From NCBI GenBank assembly GCA_017528675.1, contig JAFXOO010000508.1, forward strand, positions 1 through 7,484: a stretch of 7,484 nucleotides of DNA, read 5' to 3'. Of the stretch, positions 1 to 4,554 are shown piece by piece. Both the position numbers and the translations under genes were made by a program. Every line of letters starts with the position of its first letter. Within the stretch, counting starts at the first letter, position 1. The notes under the pieces were generated by a model. The model was given only the letters and a program-made list of their open reading frames with translations. It was not told the origin of the DNA and searched no databases. The DNA is from Oscillospiraceae bacterium (GTDB taxonomy: Bacteria; Bacillota; Clostridia; Oscillospirales; Ruminococcaceae).

Positions 1-114
1 ACATACAATCTGCAACCGCTCCGGATCCTGTTCCGGCTGCGCTGCACATCCGCTAAACAGAACTGCCGCAGCCAGAACGGCCGCAGCAGTTTTAGAAAAG
101 ATATGTCTGTACAA
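1..114 (-). CDS. N-terminus of a lipoprotein, probably the binding protein of a metal/siderophore ABC importer (partial)
   Basis: Only the first 38 codons lie in the window; the gene continues beyond position 1. Reading from a TTG start at 114 gives a short basic N-terminus (MYRHIFSK), a hydrophobic alanine-rich stretch, then the lipobox LFSGC with the cysteine at residue 23. This predicts cleavage by signal peptidase II and lipid anchoring on the outer face of the membrane. The mature part starts CAAQPEQDPERLQIVC; a charged spacer followed by a strand such as LQIVC resembles the beginning of cluster A-I metal-binding proteins (ZnuA/TroA type), but too little is visible to decide. TTG is preferred because GGGAG (123-127) lies 8 bases upstream; an in-frame GTG at 123 would overlap that site. 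A Fur-like operator in the leader supports a role in iron or other metal uptake. The lipoprotein call is firm; the substrate is inference. Confidence 0.75.
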   Translation of the reverse strand, partial: MYRHIFSKTAAAVLAAAVLFSGCAAQPEQDPERLQIVC

Positions 115-122
115 TCCAATCA

Positions 123-127
123 CTCCC
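123..127 (-). promoter_or_regulatory. Ribosome-binding site deciding a TTG start
   Basis: On the minus strand GGGAG sits 8 bases before TTG (114-112). It overlaps the alternative in-frame GTG at 123-121, which makes that codon an unlikely start. Confidence 0.6.
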
Positions 128-142
128 GCCGCTATCATAAAA

Positions 143-157
143 TGATAATCATTTTCA
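143..157 (-). promoter_or_regulatory. Fur-family operator (Fur box)
   Basis: TGATAATCATTTTCA matches the Gram-positive Fur 7-1-7 site TGATAATnATTATCA at all but one position. The wider 138-156 stretch matches 16 of 19 bases of the classical GATAATGATAATCATTATC box. A perfect 8-1-8 palindrome (AAAATGAT-A-ATCATTTT, 139-155) overlaps it. The site lies between the predicted transcription start (about 161) and the start codon at 114, where a bound repressor would block transcription of the lipoprotein gene. A related regulator such as Zur cannot be excluded, but the sequence fits Fur better. Confidence 0.8.
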
Positions 158-167
158 GTTTCAATCT

Positions 168-195
168 ATTATAGCATATTGCGGCAGAAAGTCAA
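168..195 (-). promoter_or_regulatory. Strong sigma-A promoter of the lipoprotein gene
   Basis: Minus strand: -35 TTGACT (195-190), a 16-base spacer, and -10 TATAAT (173-168) preceded by TGC, giving an extended -10. The predicted transcription start is near 161, just upstream of the Fur-like box. This is the best promoter match in the window. Confidence 0.8.
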
Positions 196-215
196 GAACA
201 ATCCGTGGAATTCAG

Positions 216-237
216 AAAAAACATCAGAATCCTCATG
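216..237 (-). terminator. Weak intrinsic terminator after the leucine-rich-repeat gene
   Basis: Starting 2 bases after the TGA stop (242-240), the minus strand can fold CATGAG-GATT-CTGATG (237-222) as a small hairpin with one mismatch, followed directly by six T (221-216). The stem is short, so some readthrough into the lipoprotein gene is possible. Confidence 0.4.
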
Positions 238-239
238 CT

Positions 240-1355
240 TCATTCGTGCATTTTTGTGGAAAGTGCACTACAATCAAACCACGCCATCGGATCCACAGTA
301 CAGCTTTTGGGGAAGCGCACATTCGTCAGAGAGCGGCAGCCTGCAAAAGCAAAGCTCTCCACCGTCTCGCATCCGTCAGCAATCACGACCTTGCGAAGCT
401 GCGGGCACATGCAGAACGCATGATGCGGAACCACACGGCAGCTCCCCGGAATGAGAACCGATGTCAGTGCCGTACCCGTGAAGGCATATTCCCCCATGAA
501 TGTAAGTGCAGACGGGATTTTCAGATCGGACAGCATCCGGCTTTCGCTGAACGCAAATCCGCCGATGTAAGTACAATTATCTGGAATCTGCACCTGTGTC
601 AGACTGCCGCAGCGTGAAAATGCAGCCGTCCCGATGAAACGTACCGTATCCGGAAGCATTACAGAACGCAGCGAATTGCACTCCGAAAAAGCATTCTCTC
701 CGATCGTTTCAAGTCCCTCTGCAAACACAACCCGCTCCAGATAATCCAGATCAGCAAACGCCGAACTGTCAATTGCACGGCAGCTTGCCGGCAGAACAAC
801 TGTATACAGCCGGACAGGATGAATCTGTTCCAGACTTCCCTGCCATTCCGTATACCGGGTATGCCGCCAGCGGAAAGCATTTTTTGAGACAAATGTACAC
901 CCATCCGGCACGACAGCTTGTGTATCCGTCCCGACATATTCGTATAAAGCGGTTCCGATCATCAGCATTGCACGGTCCGGATTCTGCGCTGCATCCGCAA
1001 TATGCTCACGATGCATCCGTTCCAGCCAGGGTGTACCTTCAAACGCAAGTCCTTCCACCGCCCAGACGCTCCTGGGGACGGTGACATGATTCAAAGCCCT
1101 GCAACCGGCAAACGCAGACCCACGGATTTCTTCACAGCCGTCCTCGATGATCAGCTCATTGAGCTTTTCACAACCGGCGAATGCAAATTTCCCGATGATA
1201 CGGCAAGTGCAAGGAATTGTAACCTTCACCAGACGGGTAGCATTGCGAAACGCAAGTGTTCCGATCTCACGGCATTCCGGCGGAATGGTTACCGTGTGTT
1301 CTCCGGGAGACGGCTGATACCGAAGCAGCACACCGTTTTCGATTGTAAATGCCAT
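240..1355 (-). CDS. BspA-type (LRR_5) leucine-rich-repeat protein, 371 aa, no signal peptide
   Basis: The protein is built from repeats of the LRR_5 / BspA type, with the pattern AFxxCxxLxxVxIPxxCxxIGxxAF. Repeats cover about residues 20-107 and 184-362. They are split by a non-repeat insert at about 108-150 (from TPWLERMHREHI), similar to inserts in other clostridial proteins of this type. Proteins of the family generally bind other proteins or surfaces, but this one has no signal peptide, membrane segment, dockerin or anchoring motif and looks cytoplasmic. It has 18 cysteines, many at the strand position usually held by Val or Ile. The start at 1355 (MAFTIENG) is preferred over the ATG at 1361, because the latter abuts the GGGGG of the ribosome-binding site. 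It is transcribed away from the enzymes and towards the lipoprotein gene, with a weak terminator between. Family assignment is confident; function is unknown. Confidence 0.88.
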   Translation of the reverse strand: MAFTIENGVLLRYQPSPGEHTVTIPPECREIGTLAFRNATRLVKVTIPCTCRIIGKFAFAGCEKLNELIIEDGCEEIRGSAFAGCRALNHVTVPRSVWAVEGLAFEGTPWLERMHREHIADAAQNPDRAMLMIGTALYEYVGTDTQAVVPDGCTFVSKNAFRWRHTRYTEWQGSLEQIHPVRLYTVVLPASCRAIDSSAFADLDYLERVVFAEGLETIGENAFSECNSLRSVMLPDTVRFIGTAAFSRCGSLTQVQIPDNCTYIGGFAFSESRMLSDLKIPSALTFMGEYAFTGTALTSVLIPGSCRVVPHHAFCMCPQLRKVVIADGCETVESFAFAGCRSLTNVRFPKSCTVDPMAWFDCSALSTKMHE

Positions 1356-1361
1356 AGACAT

Positions 1362-1369
1362 CCCCCTTT
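1362..1369 (-). promoter_or_regulatory. Ribosome-binding site deciding the LRR protein start
   Basis: Minus strand AAAGGGGG (1369-1362) touches the ATG at 1361-1359 but leaves 6 bases before the ATG at 1355-1353. The second ATG is therefore the better start. Confidence 0.6.
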
Positions 1370-1381
1370 CATACTATCTTT

Positions 1382-1410
1382 ATTATATCATAACTCCTTT
1401 ACAAAGTCAG
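1382..1410 (-). promoter_or_regulatory. Promoter of the leucine-rich-repeat gene
   Basis: Minus strand: -10 TATAAT (1387-1382) with the extended element TGA just upstream, a 17-base spacer and -35 CTGACT (1410-1405). The predicted start is near 1375, giving a leader of about 20 bases. Confidence 0.65.
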
Positions 1411-1468
1411 ATCTAAATCTTGTTGACACAGGAAAATTCAACACTCCGTTTTTGTGCATTTTAACATA

Positions 1469-1508
1469 AATGTCCGTACATTCAATTATTTTTCATTAAA
1501 AATACGGA
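1469..1508. repeat. Overlapping inverted repeats in the divergent intergenic region
   Basis: AATGT-CCGT-ACATT (1469-1482) is a small perfect palindrome. Within it TCCGTA (1473-1478) is repeated in inverse as TACGGA (1503-1508), 24 bases apart. The surroundings are AT-rich and lie between the two divergent promoters, so these could be regulator half-sites. No known operator was recognised. Confidence 0.35.
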
Positions 1509-1548
1509 TAATTACTTCATTTTATCCACCATTTATTCACTTTGTGCG

Positions 1549-1582
1549 TTGCTAATTTATTGATAATTTGTTAATATATAAT
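1549..1582 (+). promoter_or_regulatory. Candidate promoter region of the GH43-CE1 gene
   Basis: A perfect TATAAT lies at 1577-1582 but has no well-spaced -35. An alternative pairing is TTGCTA (1549-1554), a 17-base spacer and TAATAT (1572-1577). Either gives a leader of roughly 60-70 bases. The AT-rich stretch supports a promoter here, but the exact boxes are uncertain. Confidence 0.45.
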
Positions 1583-1634
1583 TGAAAGGTAATGCGTCAG
1601 TTTCGCTTTTTTTAAGATGCAAAGACAAATTTAC

Positions 1635-1641
1635 AGGAGGG
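1635..1641 (+). promoter_or_regulatory. Ribosome-binding site fixing the GH43-CE1 start
   Basis: AGGAGGG ends 6 bases before the ATG at 1648. This rules out the upstream in-frame TTG at 1582, which has no such site and would place 22 residues before the signal peptide. Confidence 0.85.
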
Positions 1642-1647
1642 ATTATT

Positions 1648-4152
1648 ATGAACAGAATCCGCACTGCGCTGTGTACTGCGGCTGTTACGGCTGTGGCAGC
1701 GCTTGCCGCAATGCCCATCATCGGTCATGCCCAGAACCCAATTGTACAGACATCCTTCACACCCGACCCCGCACCAGTGGTGTTCGGAGATGAGTTGTAT
1801 GTATTTACCGGCTGTGACCGCAATGGTGAAAACGACTTCTACAAGATGACCGGATGGCAGTGCTTCTCCACGAAGGATATGCAGAACTGGACGGATCATG
1901 GCCGTATCCTTGAAGATACGAGCTTTTCCTGGTGCGGGGAGAACGATGCATGGGCTTCCCAGTGCATTGAGCGTAACGGGAAGTACTACTTCTATTTCAC
2001 CACGACCAATAAATCCGGCGGCGGCAGAGCAATCGGCGTTGCCGTTGCCAACAGTCCGGAAGGCCCCTACGAGGACGTTCTTGGCAAGCCGCTCTGCGGA
2101 CCGAACTGGAACTATATTGATCCGACTGTCATGATTGACGACGACGGTCAGGCATGGCTGATGTTCGGTAACCCGACATGCTATTATGTCAAGCTCAAGG
2201 AGGACATGGTCACACTCGACGGCCCGATTCAGGAATTCAAGATGACATCCGATGCCTTCGGCCCGCACACGCCCAGCAACGCCGATGACAAACGAACCTG
2301 CGCCTATGGCGAAGGTCCGTGGATCTGCAAGCACGGCGACCTGTATTACATGGTCTATGCCGCATTCGTCGGCAAGGACGGCGGCGAAAGCATGGCTTAT
2401 GCGACCGGCCCATCCGTGACCGGCCCGTGGACGTACAGAGGTCAGATCCAGAAGGGCTCCAACTGCTATACCATCCACGGCGGCATCGTGGATTTCAAGG
2501 ATCATTCCTATTATTTCTATCACATGAACGGTCTTCCGGGCGGCGGTGTATTCAACCGCAGCGCTGCGTGCGAGGAGTTCACCTTCAATCCGGATGGCTC
2601 TATCCCGGAGGTCGCATCGACCAAGGAAGGCCCCAAGCAGCTTGAAGCGGTCAACCCGTTTGAGCGCATGGAGGCCGAGATGATGAGCTGGTCGGAGGGT
2701 ATCCAGACTGAGAAAATCAAAGCAGGAACTCTTGCAATCGGGTTCATCCAGAAGGGTGATTATGTCAAGGTCAGCGGCGTGGACTTCGGTGACGGCGCAG
2801 ACAAGTTCATCGCAAGTGTAGCATCCAACGGCTCCGGTGGTAAGATTGAAGTACATCTCGATGCCAAGGACGGACCTATGGTTGCTGCTGTAGATGTGCC
2901 CGTAACAGGCGACTGGCAGGAGTGGACAAAGGTTTCCGGCAATGTTTCAGGCGCCAAAGGTCAGCATGATGTATATTATGTGTTCAATGGCGGTGACAGC
3001 TATCTGTTCAATGTAGACTGGTGGAAGTTTGAAGGAGCCGGAAATCCGAATCCCCCTAAGAACATCACACCCGGCGATGTGAATTTTGATGACATCATCG
3101 ATATTTTTGATCTCGGCTTTGCAAAGCGTGGTGTCCTCAGCAGGTTTACCGATGCCGATGCCGAGAAGGCAGCAGATGTCAACGCCGACGGAAAGGCTGA
3201 TCTGCTTGACCTGATTCAGCTCACCAAATTCCTGCACCATCAGATCACAGCATTCGACAAGGTCGAGATCCCGACGGAACCCCCCACTGAACCACCGACT
3301 GAACCAGTTGCTGCGCATAAGAGTCAGGCCGAGTTCACCCAGTGGTGTCAGGACAAAATGCAGGATCATGAGCCGGATTCCGCCCGTGCAGAGGTCGCCG
3401 GCGTGCAGTACGGCACCGTGAAGAGCGGCAGCTATTACTCCACAACCTGCAACCGTGAAAAGCCCTATAACATCCTCCTCCCTGCCGGCTATGATGCCAA
3501 TGACAAGAGCAAGACCTATCCGGTTATATACTGCATGCACGGCTACTGGGAGAACCAGGATCGCATGATCATCAAGGGCAACAATCCCCAGATGTACACC
3601 CGCCAGATCATCGGCAACGCCATCGCTGCAGGAGAAGCCAAGGACATGATCGTTGTCTTCCCGTATATTTACTCCAGTGCCACGCAAAAGGACTGCTCCG
3701 GTATGGATGCAGCAAACAATGCGGCTTACGATAACTTCATCAACGATCTGACAAAGGATCTGATGCCTCATATCGAATCCACCTACAACGTCAAGACCGG
3801 CAAGGACAATACCGCTATCACCGGTTTCTCGATGGGCGGCCGTGAGTCTCTGGCAATCGGCATGACGCTGACTGACAAGTTCGGTTATATCGGTGCAATC
3901 TGTCCGGCACCCGGCGTGGACGATGCCTACAAGGGCGGCTGGAAGTTTGAGTCCGGCAAGGAGCCTTACCTCATCATGATTACCGCAGGCGGCAACGACA
4001 AAACTGTTTATGACACGCCCAGACCCTATCATGAGAAGCTCGAACAGAACGGCGTGCCGCACATCTGGCATTATTACCAGGCAGGTTATCACGGTGATAA
4101 CTCCATCCATGCACATATCTATAATTTCTGCCGTTTCGTATTCCAGAACTGA
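1648..4152 (+). CDS. Cellulosomal bifunctional hemicellulase: GH43 - CBM6 - dockerin I - CE1 esterase (834 aa)
   Basis: Domains in order: signal peptide 1-28 (MNRIRT, hydrophobic core, cleavage after GHA); GH43 five-bladed propeller about 33-325; CBM6 about 337-462; type I dockerin about 475-534; linker PTEPPTEPPTEP 542-553; CE1 alpha/beta-hydrolase 556-834. The GH43 part resembles XynD-type arabinoxylan arabinofuranohydrolases. Predicted catalytic residues are D40 in TPDPAP (base), D158 in YIDPT (pKa modulator) and E222 in GEGPW (acid). The dockerin calcium loops start at D477 and D510. In CE1, S728 in GFSMGG is the nucleophile, with D784 (GGND) and H815 (GYHGD) completing the likely triad. 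Family knowledge suggests it removes arabinose and ester-linked feruloyl or acetyl groups from arabinoxylan while held on a cellulosomal scaffoldin outside the cell. The internal dockerin, between the two catalytic units, is notable. Substrate specificity of both units is inferred. Confidence 0.92.
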   Translation: MNRIRTALCTAAVTAVAALAAMPIIGHAQNPIVQTSFTPDPAPVVFGDELYVFTGCDRNGENDFYKMTGWQCFSTKDMQNWTDHGRILEDTSFSWCGENDAWASQCIERNGKYYFYFTTTNKSGGGRAIGVAVANSPEGPYEDVLGKPLCGPNWNYIDPTVMIDDDGQAWLMFGNPTCYYVKLKEDMVTLDGPIQEFKMTSDAFGPHTPSNADDKRTCAYGEGPWICKHGDLYYMVYAAFVGKDGGESMAYATGPSVTGPWTYRGQIQKGSNCYTIHGGIVDFKDHSYYFYHMNGLPGGGVFNRSAACEEFTFNPDGSIPEVASTKEGPKQLEAVNPFERMEAEMMSWSEGIQTEKIKAGTLAIGFIQKGDYVKVSGVDFGDGADKFIASVASNGSGGKIEVHLDAKDGPMVAAVDVPVTGDWQEWTKVSGNVSGAKGQHDVYYVFNGGDSYLFNVDWWKFEGAGNPNPPKNITPGDVNFDDIIDIFDLGFAKRGVLSRFTDADAEKAADVNADGKADLLDLIQLTKFLHHQITAFDKVEIPTEPPTEPPTEPVAAHKSQAEFTQWCQDKMQDHEPDSARAEVAGVQYGTVKSGSYYSTTCNREKPYNILLPAGYDANDKSKTYPVIYCMHGYWENQDRMIIKGNNPQMYTRQIIGNAIAAGEAKDMIVVFPYIYSSATQKDCSGMDAANNAAYDNFINDLTKDLMPHIESTYNVKTGKDNTAITGFSMGGRESLAIGMTLTDKFGYIGAICPAPGVDDAYKGGWKFESGKEPYLIMITAGGNDKTVYDTPRPYHEKLEQNGVPHIWHYYQAGYHGDNSIHAHIYNFCRFVFQN

Positions 4153-4161
4153 TGGAAAAGC

Positions 4162-4188
4162 AAAGGAGAAGCTTCAGGCTCCTCCTTT
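4162..4188 (+). terminator. Hairpin just after the GH43-CE1 stop
   Basis: AAAGGAG (4162-4168) pairs with CTCCTTT (4182-4188), and AGC (4170-4172) with GCT (4178-4180), with one mismatch and a TTCAG loop. It begins 9 bases after the stop. It lacks a long T tract, so it may act as an RNA-stabilising 3' hairpin or as a weak terminator. Confidence 0.5.
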
Positions 4189-4212
4189 CAGCTTGTCGAG
4201 AAAGTCTGTTTT

Positions 4213-4352
4213 CTGGTGCTTGCGCACCGGGGAGGGGGCTATATTGCAGGGGCTTCTGCGAACGCCCCGTCCCCTCTGTCCTGCGAACAGCTCCCCACCC
4301 CGTGGGGAATCACCCCGCACCCCGTTCGGGCTGCTGACCCGAACCCTGCAAT
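4213..4352 (+). other. GC-rich multi-hairpin segment: possible structured RNA or dispersed repeat
   Basis: This stretch contains consecutive inverted repeats. GGTGC/GCACC is at 4215-4228. GGGGC-TTC/GAA-GCCCC is at 4249-4268, enclosed by GAGGGG/CCCCTC (4232-4237 with 4271-4276). CTGT/ACAG pairs 4276-4279 with 4287-4290. TCCCCAC/GTGGGGA spans 4292-4308. GTTCGGG/CCCGAAC spans 4324-4344. ATTGCAGGG (4243-4251) can alternatively pair over about 90 bases with CCCTGCAAT (4344-4352). A strong terminator follows at 4364. Short reading frames are open here on both strands but have no ribosome-binding site and look like accidents of GC-rich sequence. I did not recognise a known RNA family. It could be a 3' UTR structure, a small RNA or a multicopy intergenic element. 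Confidence 0.45.
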
Positions 4353-4363
4353 TTGACATACTG

Positions 4364-4387
4364 ACCACCCGTTCTGCGGGTGGTTTT
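4364..4387 (+). terminator. Strong intrinsic terminator
   Basis: ACCACCCG (4364-4371), loop TTCTG, CGGGTGGT (4377-4384): a perfect 8-bp GC-rich stem running into TTTT. It is about 210 bases beyond the GH43-CE1 stop and separates that transcript, or a small RNA ending here, from the downstream pectate lyase gene. Confidence 0.8.
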
Positions 4388-4394
4388 CTCATTT

Positions 4395-4412
4395 GGATCT
4401 CGCTGGAGATCC
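4395..4412 (+). repeat. Perfect 7-bp inverted repeat
   Basis: GGATCTC-GCTG-GAGATCC forms a perfect hairpin shortly after the terminator. There is no T tract after it. It could be an operator or a remnant of the neighbouring hairpin array; its role is unknown. Confidence 0.45.
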
Positions 4413-4466
4413 TGAGGAGGATAACACTTTTGGTTAGATTTGCAATAATTTGTGATTTTTCTATCA

Positions 4467-4495
4467 TTGCAATTGCATTTATTTTGTGCTATATT
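4467..4495 (+). promoter_or_regulatory. Promoter of the pectate lyase gene
   Basis: -35 TTGCAA (4467-4472), a 17-base spacer, and -10 TATATT (4490-4495) with TGC immediately upstream (extended -10). The predicted start is near 4502, giving a leader of about 53 bases. The surrounding AT-rich sequence contrasts with the GC-rich hairpins just upstream. Confidence 0.7.
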
Positions 4496-4542
4496 AAAAT
4501 TAGTTCATAATTTATAAACAAAGAGTGTTGAACTATCAAAAT

Positions 4543-4548
4543 GGAGGG
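4543..4548 (+). promoter_or_regulatory. Ribosome-binding site fixing the pectate lyase start
   Basis: GGAGGG lies 6 bases before the ATG at 4555, the same arrangement as in the GH43-CE1 gene. The in-frame GTG at 4525 lies upstream of this site and is rejected as the start. Confidence 0.85.
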
Positions 4549-4554
4549 CGAATT

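Noticed and set aside
240..1469. Plus-strand frames opposite the leucine-rich-repeat gene
   Set aside because: The minus-strand protein has clear LRR_5 repeats, a promoter and a ribosome-binding site. The plus-strand frames have none of these.
1594..1613. GCG-loop-CGC followed by seven T in the GH43-CE1 leader as an attenuator
   Set aside because: The stem is only 3 bp, too weak to call a terminator despite the T tract.
1582..1647. N-terminal extension of the GH43-CE1 protein from a TTG start
   Set aside because: AGGAGGG lies 6 bases before the ATG at 1648, and a clean signal peptide starts there. The extension would include leader and ribosome-binding-site sequence and overlaps a TATAAT.
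1612..2856. Long open frame on the minus strand opposite GH43-CE1 (414 codons)
   Set aside because: It lies antisense to a gene with clear domains and has no recognisable family. It is a shadow of the coding strand's codon bias, as are the long minus-strand frames at 2947-4116, 5341-6324 and 6373-7260.
4010..4510. Small open frames across the hairpin region (4010-4510 and 4152-4337 plus, 4174-4467 minus)
   Set aside because: They have no convincing ribosome-binding site and overlap hairpins and the terminator. Their composition is low-complexity GC-rich and no family was recognised.
4525..4554. GTG start at 4525 for the pectate lyase
   Set aside because: It lies upstream of the ribosome-binding site GGAGGG at 4543-4548, and the signal peptide begins at the ATG at 4555.
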